DNA of 64,000 bases, taken from Pseudomaricurvus alkylphenolicus (GTDB lineage Bacteria; Pseudomonadota; Gammaproteobacteria; Pseudomonadales; Cellvibrionaceae). The notes below the pieces were generated by a model that worked only from the letters and a program-made list of their open reading frames with translations, had not been told where the DNA came from and made no database searches. Below are positions 53,121 through 63,239 of the stretch, in pieces. The first letter of the stretch is position 1. Every line of letters begins with the position of its first letter. The stretch lies in the NCBI RefSeq assembly GCF_011683955.1, contig NZ_JAAQPI010000007.1, positions 310,001-374,000 of the forward strand, written 5' to 3'. Position numbers and translations under genes: made by a program.

Positions 53121-53152
53121 GCGTTCCGTCATGCTCTGCAGGGATGGAACGC
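53121..53152. terminator. Possible hairpin between convergent genes
   Basis: GCGTTCC and GGAACGC are perfect complements separated by 18 nt, between the ends of the MAPEG gene and the AIM24-like gene. No T-run. Confidence 0.35.
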
Positions 53153-53172
53153 TTCCAGGGCAATTCGAAAAT

Positions 53173-53970
53173 TTATTCGTCGCCGTCGATGAAGTCCCCA
53201 AAGCCGCCCAGCACAGAGCCTTCGCCTTTGCGCTCACCGCCGGCGCGTGGAGCGTGGGCAAGGATATTATTGGCCAGACGCGAGAACGGCAGACTCTGGA
53301 GCCAGACCGTGCCGGTACCGGACAGTCGAGTCAGGAAGATACCTTCGCCACCGAAGATCATACTCTTCAGGCCACCCGCACGCTGGATATCGCAGTCGAT
53401 GCCGCCGGTATATGCCACCAGACAACCGGTGTCCACCAACAGGTCTTCGCCGTTGAGTTCTTTCTTGATGATGCAGCCGCCAGCGTGAACAAAGGCCATA
53501 TCATCGCCTTCGATTTTTTGCAGGATAAAGCCTTCGCCACCAAAAAAACCGGAACCGATTTTGGCATTCAGATGAATACCAATTTGGGTGCCGAGGGAGG
53601 CGCACAGGAAAGAATCTTTCTGGCAGATCACCATGCCGTCATATTGATCCATGTGCAGAGGAATAATCTTACCGGAGTATGGCGCAGCGAAAGACACACG
53701 CTTCTTGCCGGCGCCTTCGTTGGTAAAGTGGGTCATAAAGATCGACTCACCGGTCAGTACACGTTTGCCCACGCTGAGCAGCTTGCCCATGATGCCGGAG
53801 CTGGCCGCAGAGCCATCGCCCATCTTGGCCTCGAACTTAATGGAGGAATCCATATAGTTCATCATGCCCGCTTCGGCCACCACGGTCTCACCTGGGTCCA
53901 GTTCGACCTCCACCATCTGGATGTCGTCACCAAAAATTTCGTAATCTATTTCGTGGCACGTTTTGCTCAT
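53173..53970 (-). CDS. AIM24/TIGR00266-family protein
   Basis: 265 residues from ATG 53970 (AGGAGACGACG upstream). Beta-rich chain with [45 protein letters not shown] and [35 protein letters not shown], which repeat in the TRAP-like/AIM24 fold. Role unknown; the family includes a mitochondrial protein needed for membrane organisation. Good SD and a full-length frame. Confidence 0.93.
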   Translation of the reverse strand: MSKTCHEIDYEIFGDDIQMVEVELDPGETVVAEAGMMNYMDSSIKFEAKMGDGSAASSGIMGKLLSVGKRVLTGESIFMTHFTNEGAGKKRVSFAAPYSGKIIPLHMDQYDGMVICQKDSFLCASLGTQIGIHLNAKIGSGFFGGEGFILQKIEGDDMAFVHAGGCIIKKELNGEDLLVDTGCLVAYTGGIDCDIQRAGGLKSMIFGGEGIFLTRLSGTGTVWLQSLPFSRLANNILAHAPRAGGERKGEGSVLGGFGDFIDGDE

Positions 53971-54101
53971 CGTCGTCTCCTGTAAATTCGATGGAAGTCC
54001 ATGTGCTTTAGTGGTGCTATGAATAACACTAAAGCTCGGTGAATGAAAACCCAATTAGCGTTATAGCCAACCTTTTCACACCCCGGTTCAGTTTAAAACG
54101 A

Positions 54102-54394
54102 TCATCCCCCGGCAATAGCGCCGACAATCAATAGCGGCTCCGCACCCTCGGCAATATTGCTGGGTAATTGCTGGTCGGGTGACTGATGGGACCAGTCTTC
54201 GCCATTGGCGAAAAATCTCACCATCGGCCGTCGCTGTTGCGTGACATGGTCGCGAACGGTGCCGGCCAGCATCGGGTAACACTGCTCCAAGCGATCGAGA
54301 ATTCTGGCCAGAGTAACCGGCGCCGGCACATCGAGTTGCACCTCGGCGTCTGTATGAGCCAACAGCTGCAGGCCCTGTGGCAGAACCACGCGAA

Positions 54395-54398
<4 letters not shown>
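54102..54398 (-). CDS. MoaD/ThiS-like ubiquitin-fold protein ending in Gly-Gly
   Basis: 98 residues. Ubiquitin-like pattern: [22 protein letters not shown], helix [14 protein letters not shown], and a C-terminal tail [10 protein letters not shown]. The end Gly-Gly is the conjugation or thiocarboxylate site of MoaD/ThiS/Urm1 proteins. Start overlaps the stop of the BNR gene by 4 bp (ATGA), so the two are coupled. No E1-like (MoeB/ThiF) gene in the window. Confidence 0.85.
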
Positions 54399-55624
<1,226 letters not shown>

Positions 55625-55714
55625 TGCTGCCTCCCTTTTCCTTGAGTGGTATTGCCGAACCCCAAGTGTAGTTCACCCGGAACTGTCTGCGGCGCCAACT
55701 CTGATATGGGAGGA

Positions 55715-56686
55715 TTAGGCGCGCGTGCCGTGAAAATGATGGCGATAGATCCCTGGCGTCACTCCCAGGGTTTTCAGAAATACCCGGCGCAACCGCTCTT
55801 CGCGACCAAAGCCGGCGCTGACGGAAATCGCCTCGGAGCTCATCTGGGTGGACTCCAGCAGTTCACGTGCCCGCTCCAGCCGTAATCTCTCCAAGAATCG
55901 CGCCGGAGTCATGCCGGTTACGTGGTTAAATTGACGGGCGAAATGACGCGGGCTCATGCAGCAGAACGCCGCCATATCCTCCACCGACGCCGGGCGCTGT
56001 AAATCGCTCAGCAGCCAATCGTGCAGCGCACTGAAATCCGACCCGGCCCGCTGGCGCAATTCCAAAGGCGCACTGAATTGTGACTGACTACCGGGCCGAC
56101 GCAGGTACAACACCAGATCGCGCGCCACTTCCAGCGCCAACTCCGCACCGTAGTCCTGCTCCACCAGCGCCAACGCAAGATCAATTCCGGCGGTCACCCC
56201 GGCACTGGTGCTGATGGAGCCGTCCTGAAGATAGATGGCGTCGGGGTGTACATTGAGGTCTGGATACTCCCGACCCAGCTGTTCCGTAAAACGCCAGTGA
56301 GTCGTGCATTGCCTGCCGTCCAGCAGCCCCGCTTCCGCCAGTAAAAAGGCGCCGGTGCAGACAGACGCCAAGCGCGAGGATCGCCCGGCACGCTCTTCCA
56401 ACCGCTTGATCAGTGCCGCATCCCTGCGGGCAGAATCAAAACCCAAACCTCCGGCGACCATCAGATAGTCACTGCCATCGCCATCGCCCAGTTGTCGATG
56501 GGCATCCAGCGCGACGCCGGAGGAAGTCCTGACCAACCCTTTATTTGCAGCCGACAAAACCAACTGATAGGCACCGCCCTTGCCCTGGCTGCCGTGCACA
56601 ATATTCGCGGCCGCAAACACATCCATCGGCCCGATAACATCCAACGCAGCGGCTTGGGGATAGATCAGCATTTCAACGGTCAGCAT
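55715..56686 (-). CDS. GlxA-family regulator (DJ-1/PfpI domain + AraC HTH)
   Basis: 323 residues. N-terminal DJ-1/PfpI domain with VCTGAFLLAEAGLLDGRQCTTHW (Cys elbow) and C-terminal AraC double HTH (SVEDMAAFCCMSPRHFARQF, SEAISVSAGFGREERLRRVF). Start chosen at ATG 56686, following GAGGAGCCC. The neighbour at 56727 is a single DJ-1/PfpI protein on the same strand, an arrangement that suggests a linked enzyme/regulator pair. Confidence 0.92.
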   Translation of the reverse strand: MLTVEMLIYPQAAALDVIGPMDVFAAANIVHGSQGKGGAYQLVLSAANKGLVRTSSGVALDAHRQLGDGDGSDYLMVAGGLGFDSARRDAALIKRLEERAGRSSRLASVCTGAFLLAEAGLLDGRQCTTHWRFTEQLGREYPDLNVHPDAIYLQDGSISTSAGVTAGIDLALALVEQDYGAELALEVARDLVLYLRRPGSQSQFSAPLELRQRAGSDFSALHDWLLSDLQRPASVEDMAAFCCMSPRHFARQFNHVTGMTPARFLERLRLERARELLESTQMSSEAISVSAGFGREERLRRVFLKTLGVTPGIYRHHFHGTRA

Positions 56687-56726
56687 GGGCTCCTCGCGAA
56701 TTTAGGCGTCGGTAATAAGCTTTAGT

Positions 56727-57320
56727 TTATACCTCAGCCAAGTATGGGGGCGCAGGCTCGTATTGCAGCAGTTTTCGTACCTGGCGGGAATGGTCGGGGT
56801 TGTGCAGCTGGCCCAGCAACCACAACGCCATATCAATACCGGCTGAGACGCCCTGGGAGGTGACCATATTACCGTCACGGACGTACCGCATTTCCGGCAG
56901 CACCTCAACGCTCTCATCCTTGGAAAGTTCGTCAATCAACATCCAGTGGGTGGTGGCTTTTTTGTCCTGCAGCAATCCCGCTTTTTGCAGAATCAGGCTG
57001 CCGGTACATACGGCGGTTACATATTGCACTTGAGCAGCCACAGTCTGCACCCAATCGATGGCACGCGAGCTGGAAAGCGCTGCTTGCAGTTCGTTAGCAC
57101 CGGGGACCAAGAGAATATCCAGCGTGGGGTGATCGTCAAACGTAAATTGAGGAATCACCTGCATGCCATTGGCGCAGGTGATGGGCTCGTCGGTTTCGGC
57201 GATCGTGACAACCTGACCCGCGTTAAGCACATGGCGGGACAAATCGAAAGCCTCGTAAGGCCCTACAAAATCCAGGGAGGCAACGCCCTGATAAAGATAA
57301 ATGCCGTAGGTGTAATTCAT
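56727..57320 (-). CDS. DJ-1/PfpI-family protein (isonitrile-hydratase-like)
   Basis: 197 residues. DJ-1 fold with TAVCTGSLILQKAGLLQDKKATTHW, in which the Cys sits in the nucleophile elbow, and GVSAGIDMALWLLGQL. Such proteins include isonitrile hydratase and glyoxalase-III-like enzymes, and the substrate is not known. Same strand as GlxA, 40 bp upstream. Confidence 0.9.
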   Translation of the reverse strand: MNYTYGIYLYQGVASLDFVGPYEAFDLSRHVLNAGQVVTIAETDEPITCANGMQVIPQFTFDDHPTLDILLVPGANELQAALSSSRAIDWVQTVAAQVQYVTAVCTGSLILQKAGLLQDKKATTHWMLIDELSKDESVEVLPEMRYVRDGNMVTSQGVSAGIDMALWLLGQLHNPDHSRQVRKLLQYEPAPPYLAEV

Positions 57321-57660
57321 AGCGGTGGTGCTCCTAATGATTTCAACATCGAGGGTTAAACACTGCGCTTATGGCTAAGCTCAGCGATACCTTATGAAAA
57401 CCATTGCGTGGCAGCCATGACATAATACCAGCAAATCCTGCCATTAGAACACCAACGTTAAAACCAGTAGGGCTGACTGGAACAGATATTGGCAGAATAG
57501 GGATGAAATCATCCACCAGAGTTGGGCTCGCAGGCTTCAACCCGGCAGCTCTTGGCGATATATCTTCAGCAATTGATGGTAAATGTCACCCAGCGGACAG
57601 TTCGATACTTGCCCGACGAGATAGAGTATGGTTTTACTCACACGGCCACAGGAATCCCGT
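57321..57660. other. 340-bp divergent intergenic region
   Basis: Between divergent DJ-1 and ThDP-enzyme genes. Short open frames on both strands show no motif or SD. Promoters must lie here, but none stands out. Confidence 0.4.
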
Positions 57661-59196
57661 ATGAACGGTGCAGAAGCCCTACTCCAAACCTTAATCGACA
57701 GTGACGTCGAGGTCTGTTTCGCCAACCCCGGCACCTCGGAAATGCAGCTGGTGGCAGCGATCGATAAGATCCCCGGCATGCGCCCCATTCTGGGCCTGTT
57801 CGAGGGCGTGGTCACCGGTGCCGCTGACGGCTATGGCCGTATGGCCGATAAACCCGCCGCCACTCTGCTGCACTTGGGCTCCGGTTTTTCCAACGGTATG
57901 GCCAATCTGCACAATGCCAAACGCGCGTTTACCCCCATAGTGAATATCGTAGGTGACCACGCCAGCTATCACCTGGAGTTGGATGCTCCGCTCACCTCTG
58001 ACGTGCCTGGACATGCCGCCCTGGCCAGCGACTGGTATCGCATCAGCGATTCGGCAGAAACCATGGCACAGGATGGCGCGGATGCCGTTGCCGCCTCGCT
58101 GGAAGGACGCTGTGCCAGCGTGATCGTACCCGCCAACTACGCCTGGACGGAGGGTGCGGAGCCTGTTGCACCCAAAGCGGCCTCCGAACGCCCAAAAGTG
58201 GCGGACGATCTGATCAGCCAGGCGGCCAACGCCCTGAAAAGCGGTGAAGCCAGTTGCTTGTTTCTGGGCGGCAAAGCGCTGCGGGAAGATGGCCTGAACG
58301 CCGCCGCCCGTATCGCCGCAGCCACTGGCGCACGGCTGATCAGTGAGGTTTTTCCAGCCCGCATCCAGCGAGGTCGTGGCCGCCCGAGCGTCGAGCGCCT
58401 GCCTTACCTGGGTGAGTTCGCAGCGGATGCTCTCAAGGATTTAAAACACATGGTGCTGGTCGGTGCCAAAGCGCCGGTTTCATTTTTTGCCTACCCCGAT
58501 AAGCCCGGCAGGCTCTGGCCTGAGCAGTGCAACCTGATCGAGTTGGCTAACCAACTACAAGATCAGGTTGGTGCATTGGAAGCCCTCGCCGATGCACTCG
58601 AAGCTCCCGCTGAAGTTGTGTTGGAGGACACTCCACTGCCGGAGATTCCAACAGGCCCCATGACCGCAGAAACCGTCGGAGCCGTAATCGCCAATCTGAT
58701 GCCGGAAAACGCAGTCGTTTCTGACGAGTCCAACACCAGCGGCATTTTTTCCTACGGCTATTACGACGGTGCCGCGCCCCACGATTGGATGACCCTGACC
58801 GGCGGCGCCATCGGCCAGGGCTTGCCGCTGGCGATGGGTGCTGCGGTTGCCTGCCCAAATCGCAAGGTCATTAATCTGCAGGCCGACGGCAGTGCCATGT
58901 ACACCAATCAGGCGCTGTGGACCATGGTGCGGGAAGATCTCGACGTTTGCGTCGTCATCTATAACAACAGCAGCTACGCGATTCTCGATCTTGAGCTGAT
59001 GCGCGTGGGCGTTGAGAACCCTGGCGAACGAGCGCGTTCTATGCTGGACCTCTCCAACCCGTCGCTGGACTGGACCAAACTCGCCGAAGGTATGGGCGTG
59101 CCCGCTACCCGAGCCTCCAGTACCGAAGAGTTTAAAGCTCAATTTGAAGAAGCCATGGCGAATAAAGGGCCCCGCCTGATCGAGGTGATGCTCTAA
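57661..59196 (+). CDS. Thiamine-diphosphate enzyme, acetolactate-synthase-like
   Basis: 511 residues from ATG 57661 (MNGAEALLQT). Catalytic Glu in the LFEGVVTGAADGYGR region, central domain, and C-terminal ThDP/Mg site LQADGSAMYTNQALW ... YNNSSYAIL. Architecture of acetolactate synthase/benzaldehyde lyase type decarboxylases. No regulatory small subunit is adjacent, and the gene is single. Likely acts on a 2-oxo acid, but the substrate is not readable. A 9-bp hairpin follows. Confidence 0.92.
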   Translation: MNGAEALLQTLIDSDVEVCFANPGTSEMQLVAAIDKIPGMRPILGLFEGVVTGAADGYGRMADKPAATLLHLGSGFSNGMANLHNAKRAFTPIVNIVGDHASYHLELDAPLTSDVPGHAALASDWYRISDSAETMAQDGADAVAASLEGRCASVIVPANYAWTEGAEPVAPKAASERPKVADDLISQAANALKSGEASCLFLGGKALREDGLNAAARIAAATGARLISEVFPARIQRGRGRPSVERLPYLGEFAADALKDLKHMVLVGAKAPVSFFAYPDKPGRLWPEQCNLIELANQLQDQVGALEALADALEAPAEVVLEDTPLPEIPTGPMTAETVGAVIANLMPENAVVSDESNTSGIFSYGYYDGAAPHDWMTLTGGAIGQGLPLAMGAAVACPNRKVINLQADGSAMYTNQALWTMVREDLDVCVVIYNNSSYAILDLELMRVGVENPGERARSMLDLSNPSLDWTKLAEGMGVPATRASSTEEFKAQFEEAMANKGPRLIEVML

Positions 59197-59222
59197 GTTT
59201 CCCATATTCCAATGACAAACAT

Positions 59223-59253
59223 CCACGGCAGTCATTCAACGACGCTGCCGTGG
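59223..59253 (+). terminator. Hairpin after the ThDP-enzyme gene
   Basis: Perfect 9-bp arms CCACGGCAG/CTGCCGTGG with 13-nt loop, 26 bp after the stop. A short T-rich stretch comes only later, so it is a moderate candidate. Confidence 0.5.
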
Positions 59254-59535
59254 TTAATCAACTGTTCTTTTTGCAGCCGCGGCTGCGCATCCCCGCTGCA
59301 ACAGATAGCATTTGTGGTTCTGTTTGAGCGCTTTAGCACTCGCGATCGCTACCACCTATCCTGGCTACAGAAAGCTCATAGCGCCCGGAAATAGCCCCGA
59401 AAAGCCACTAAAAACTGCGATTCTTGCCCTTTCGACACGGTTATCAGAAGTATTTACCAGCCTTGCTGAGTACAATTAGGGGTTGCAAACCCACAAACAT
59501 GATGGTTGAATCAGGTTTCATAAAGCGAGGCAGAT
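59254..59535. other. Intergenic region before TetR operon
   Basis: About 280 bp with no gene. It ends in GCGAGGCAGAT (weak SD) before the TetR start at 59536. The operon promoter and a TetR operator are expected here but no clear dyad was found. Confidence 0.35.
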
Positions 59536-60120
59536 ATGACAGCGACTCCCAAAACCAAACGGGGCGAAATGACACGCCAGAAGATTCTGGCGGCGGCACA
59601 AAAGGAAATTGGCACCAAGGGGTTTGCGCTGGCGTCGGTCAGTAGCATTACCGCCGCCGCAGGGGTTGGGCAGGGTACGTTTTATATTTACTTCAAGAGC
59701 AAAGAAGAAGTGTTGCGTGCACTGGTGATCCAGTTGGGTCGGGATGTGCGTCACAGCCTCACCGCAGCGACTGAACAAGCCAGTTCGCGGTTGGAGGCGG
59801 AACGCCAGGGTATCTCGGCGTTTTTGGACTTTGTTCGCGAGAACAAAGAAATGTACAAGGTGGTGCACGAGGCCCAGTTTGTGGACCCGGAAATCCACCG
59901 GCAGTACTACACCGACTTTGCCGAAGCCTATTGCGAACGGCTGAAAAAGGCCAGCTCCGATGGCGAGATCAAGAGCATCGACCACGAAGCCTGCGCCTGG
60001 GCTTTGATGGGCATGAGTGAATTTTTGGGTATGCGCTACGGCTTTTGGGATGACTCCAAGTCGAGCAAGAAAATTGCCGACGCCGTATTTAATATGATTG
60101 AGACGGGATTGAAAAAATGA
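59536..60120 (+). CDS. TetR-family transcriptional regulator
   Basis: 194 residues. N-terminal HTH (ILAAAQKEIGTKGFALASVSSITAAAGVGQGTFYIYFKSKEEVL) and helical ligand domain. The stop overlaps the next gene's start (ATGA). As the first gene of an acyl-CoA operon it probably senses acyl-CoA, in FadR/PsrA-like TetR manner. Confidence 0.94.
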   Translation: MTATPKTKRGEMTRQKILAAAQKEIGTKGFALASVSSITAAAGVGQGTFYIYFKSKEEVLRALVIQLGRDVRHSLTAATEQASSRLEAERQGISAFLDFVRENKEMYKVVHEAQFVDPEIHRQYYTDFAEAYCERLKKASSDGEIKSIDHEACAWALMGMSEFLGMRYGFWDDSKSSKKIADAVFNMIETGLKK

Positions 60121-60914
60121 CCGACGACGGGAGTGACTCGAGCAGCTTGGTCGAGTTCAGTGTTAACGCCGGCCAGGCAACCATTACATTGAATCGGCCA
60201 GAACGCCATAACAGTCTCACTCCCGCATTGACGTCTGAACTGCTCGAGGCACTGAATCGAGCACAAGTGCTAGGCCAGGATCAGGATATTCACAGTGTTG
60301 TCCTTCGGGCTGAGGGCAGTAACTTTTCCACCGGCGGTGACGTTGCCGCGTTTTTGGAAGCCGGTACGGAACGCGCTGACTATGCCAGACTGCTGGTGGG
60401 GCAGTTGAATCAAGCCATCCTGGCCATTCTGCACCTGTCGGTACCGGTCATCTGCCGCGTACAGGGCATTGTCACCGGCGGCTCACTGGGTTTTGTGCTG
60501 GCCAGCGATCTGGTGGTGGCGACCGATGAAACCTGGTTTGCTCCCTTTTACAGTGTTGTGGGCTTTGCTCCCGACGGTGGCTGGTCTGCTATTTTGCCGG
60601 ATGTTATTGGCATCAACCGAACCCGGGAAATCCAGCTGCTGAACCGTAAAATCAGCGCCCAGCAAGCGCAAAGCTGGGGTTTGATTAACAGCGTCGTGCC
60701 ACAAAATGGCCTGGATGATCAGGTACAACAATGGCAACACGAACTGGCGGGCAAGGTGCAAAGCTCTTTGGCGTGCACCAAACAAACCTTGCGCACAGAA
60801 AACGATCTGGCGCAGATCGAAGCCCGCCTGGAGTTGGAGCGACAAACCTTTGTCGAACAAATTGTGAAACCCGAAGTTGAACAGGGAATGCAACGGTTTT
60901 TAAATAGGAGCTGA
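60117..60914 (+). CDS. Enoyl-CoA hydratase/isomerase-family protein
   Basis: 265 residues. Crotonase fold: ITLNRPERHNSLTPALTSEL, LRAEGSNFSTGGDVAAF (oxyanion hole) and GIVTGGSLGFVLASDLVVA, then VGFAPDGGWS. The two Glu of true hydratases are not in place (GGSLGF instead of GGCELA; no Glu before VGFAPDGG), while APDGG is seen in isomerase-like PaaG/DCI types. So isomerase or another reaction is more likely than hydration. Confidence 0.85.
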   Translation: MTDDGSDSSSLVEFSVNAGQATITLNRPERHNSLTPALTSELLEALNRAQVLGQDQDIHSVVLRAEGSNFSTGGDVAAFLEAGTERADYARLLVGQLNQAILAILHLSVPVICRVQGIVTGGSLGFVLASDLVVATDETWFAPFYSVVGFAPDGGWSAILPDVIGINRTREIQLLNRKISAQQAQSWGLINSVVPQNGLDDQVQQWQHELAGKVQSSLACTKQTLRTENDLAQIEARLELERQTFVEQIVKPEVEQGMQRFLNRS

Positions 60915-60917
60915 CCC

Positions 60918-62468
60918 ATGGTTACCCCCACCGCCACCACCGACAGCTACCCAATCGTGGATTTGCTGGCCAATCGCGCACGCCTGACGCCGGATAATAT
61001 TGCCTTTGTTCTGGCCAATGGCCAGGGTGCCATCACGTATCAGGTGTTTAACGACAACATCAATCGCTGTGCCAACCTGCTGGCGGAACACCAGATTCAA
61101 TCCGGCGATACTGTTGCCATTCTGTGCCACAACTGCGTAGAGTTTTTTGAACTGTTATTTGCCTGTGCCCGTGTGGGTGCCGTATTGGTTCCGCTGAATT
61201 GGCGCCAAACGGCCAGCGAACTACAGCCGATTGTTGTGGAAAGTGGTGCCCAGCTGCTGTTCGCCGACGCCAACACCACGGAACTTGCCGCACAATTGCG
61301 CAAAGACTGCCCACAAATCAACTTACTGGCTCTGGACCCGGACACCGCGACAGCGCTCCAAGCCCCGCTCTACGAACAACTGAGGGATTATCAGGAGCCG
61401 ACGTTTACCGAAGCCACCCGACAGCCCGGCGAACTCTGGTACCTGCTCTACACCTCCGGCACCACTGGCAAACCCAAAGCCGTGATACAGACCTTCGGCA
61501 TGGCGCTGGCCAACTACGTCAATTCCAACCAGGCCATCGAACTGACTCCACGCGACACGACGTTGAACTTTTTGCCGTTGTTCCACACTGCGGGCATTAA
61601 CCTCTATACACTGCCGATGCTGTTCGCCGGCGGTACCGTGATCCTGTTGCCAAAATTCGATGAAGATCGAGTGTGCGAACTGATCAACGACGGCCGTATA
61701 TCCGTATTTTTTGGCGTACCGGCTATCTATCGCGCACTGAGCCTGCATCCCCGTTTTCCTGAGTTGGAGTTATCCGCCGTGCGCTCCTGGGGCTGTGGCG
61801 GCGCGCCAATTCAAACCGAAATTCTGGAACACTTTGCCAAACACAACGCACGCATCTGCAACGGTTTTGGCATGACCGAAACCGGCCCCATGACCTTTTT
61901 GATGGACCCGGACCGCGCTCTGGAAAAACTCGGTTCTATCGGTAAACCCCAGATACTCACCAGCGTAAAAATCGTTGATGAGAACGGCCAGAAAGTCCAA
62001 CAGGGCGAAGCCGGCCAACTGCTATTAAAAGGCGCCAACATCACACCCGGCTACTGGAACAATCCGGAAGCAACCGCTCAGACCTTCGACGGCGAAGGCT
62101 GGTTGTGCTCCGGCGACGTGGCCCGCCAGGATAAGGACGGTTACTTTTTTATCGTCGACCGCATCAAAGACATGTACATCTCCGGCGGGGAAAACGTCTA
62201 CCCAGCAGAGGTGCAGGCCGTTATTGAACAACACGATACCGTACTCGAATCTGCAGTTATCGGCATACCCGATGATCGCTGGGGCGAAGTGGGCTGCGCC
62301 TTTGTGATCGCCAAGCCCGGGGCGGATGTCAACCTGGATCAATTGGCGCAACACTGCAAGGCCCACCTGGCCACCTACAAAGTGCCCAAGCGGTTTGTTG
62401 TGTGTGACGACTTCCCCCGCACCGCAGCGGGTAAAGTACAGAAGAATTTACTACGTGAACCTGCATGA
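60918..62468 (+). CDS. AMP-forming acyl-CoA synthetase/ligase
   Basis: 516 residues, SD AGGAG. ANL-superfamily motifs: LLYTSGTTGKPKAVI (P-loop), GFGMTETGP, YISGGENVYPAEV and TAAGKVQKNLL with the catalytic Lys at the end. Activates a carboxylic acid to its CoA thioester with ATP. Gene order with crotonase and MaoC proteins fits a fatty or aromatic side-chain acid. Confidence 0.95.
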   Translation: MVTPTATTDSYPIVDLLANRARLTPDNIAFVLANGQGAITYQVFNDNINRCANLLAEHQIQSGDTVAILCHNCVEFFELLFACARVGAVLVPLNWRQTASELQPIVVESGAQLLFADANTTELAAQLRKDCPQINLLALDPDTATALQAPLYEQLRDYQEPTFTEATRQPGELWYLLYTSGTTGKPKAVIQTFGMALANYVNSNQAIELTPRDTTLNFLPLFHTAGINLYTLPMLFAGGTVILLPKFDEDRVCELINDGRISVFFGVPAIYRALSLHPRFPELELSAVRSWGCGGAPIQTEILEHFAKHNARICNGFGMTETGPMTFLMDPDRALEKLGSIGKPQILTSVKIVDENGQKVQQGEAGQLLLKGANITPGYWNNPEATAQTFDGEGWLCSGDVARQDKDGYFFIVDRIKDMYISGGENVYPAEVQAVIEQHDTVLESAVIGIPDDRWGEVGCAFVIAKPGADVNLDQLAQHCKAHLATYKVPKRFVVCDDFPRTAAGKVQKNLLREPA

Positions 62469-62478
62469 GGTACCCCCA

Positions 62479-62871
62479 ATGTCGCCAGAGCCGGTAGCCA
62501 TTTCGCTGAACACCCATAAAACCTTCACCCAGGAAGAGTTTGACCTGTTCGCGAAAATCAGCGGGGACAACAACCCCATCCACGTCGACCCGCAATACTC
62601 CGCCAACAGCCGATTTGGTCGCACCGTCTCCCACGGGATGTTGCTGTACAGCGTGATCTGGGGCCTGATCAAAAATCACTTCCCTACGGCACGGCAACAG
62701 CAACAATACCTGATGTTTCCCGCCCCCACCTACACCGACGAACCGATGACGGTGCAGCTCACCGGCACCCGATCGGGCAACCGCTGTGAAATAAAAGGCA
62801 CCATGACGCGCGACCAGGACGGAGAAGTCACCTGCATTGCGGAAACCGTTATCGAATTGGAGGGGCAGTAA
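62479..62871 (+). CDS. MaoC-like enoyl-CoA hydratase
   Basis: 130 residues from ATG 62479 (GAGGT 8 nt upstream); the longer frame runs through the ligase gene in another phase. Hydratase motif complete: Asp...His in SGDNNPIHVDPQYSANSRFG and SHGMLL, so (R)-specific hydratase activity is expected. The ligase gene ends 10 bp earlier. Confidence 0.93.
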   Translation: MSPEPVAISLNTHKTFTQEEFDLFAKISGDNNPIHVDPQYSANSRFGRTVSHGMLLYSVIWGLIKNHFPTARQQQQYLMFPAPTYTDEPMTVQLTGTRSGNRCEIKGTMTRDQDGEVTCIAETVIELEGQ

Positions 62872-62873
62872 AC

Positions 62874-63236
62874 ATGTTTAACATCGGCGACCGCGCAGAA
62901 ACCGAACGACGCTTTTCCAAAGCCGACCTGGAAGACTTTGGCCGCCTGAGCGGCTTTGCTCCGGAAAACGGTCAAGTGCCGGAACCTCTGCTGGCGGGAA
63001 TGATTTCCGACTTGCTAGGTACCACCTTGCCCGGCGAAGGCACCATGTACATGAAGCAGAAAACCGACTTCAAAGCTCGCGGCCAGGCCGACGAAACTGT
63101 CGTTGCCAGCGTTGAAATCACCCGGATTCGCGAAGATAAGCAGCTCATCAACCTCAAGACCCGGTGTTTAAATTCCCGAGGCGATGTGCTGTCGGAGGGT
63201 GAAGCACTGGTGATTCACCCTGGGGTTGGAAACTAG
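62874..63236 (+). CDS. Hotdog-fold protein without the hydratase His
   Basis: 120 residues, 2 bp after the MaoC gene. The sequence runs parallel to its neighbour (FGRLSGFAPENGQVPEPLLAGMISDLLG against the hydratase motif) but lacks the Asp-His pair. It could be the non-catalytic half of a heteromeric hydratase, as in ChsH1/ChsH2-type enzymes, or another hotdog enzyme such as a thioesterase. Confidence 0.75.
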   Translation: MFNIGDRAETERRFSKADLEDFGRLSGFAPENGQVPEPLLAGMISDLLGTTLPGEGTMYMKQKTDFKARGQADETVVASVEITRIREDKQLINLKTRCLNSRGDVLSEGEALVIHPGVGN

Positions 63237-63239
63237 ATC

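Noticed and set aside
53131-53985. 284-codon plus-strand frame
   Set aside because: Antisense to the AIM24-family gene, which has a perfect SD and family motifs.
57404-57664. 86-codon plus and 65-codon minus frames before the ThDP gene
   Set aside because: Neither has an SD or recognisable fold; region is better seen as divergent promoter space.
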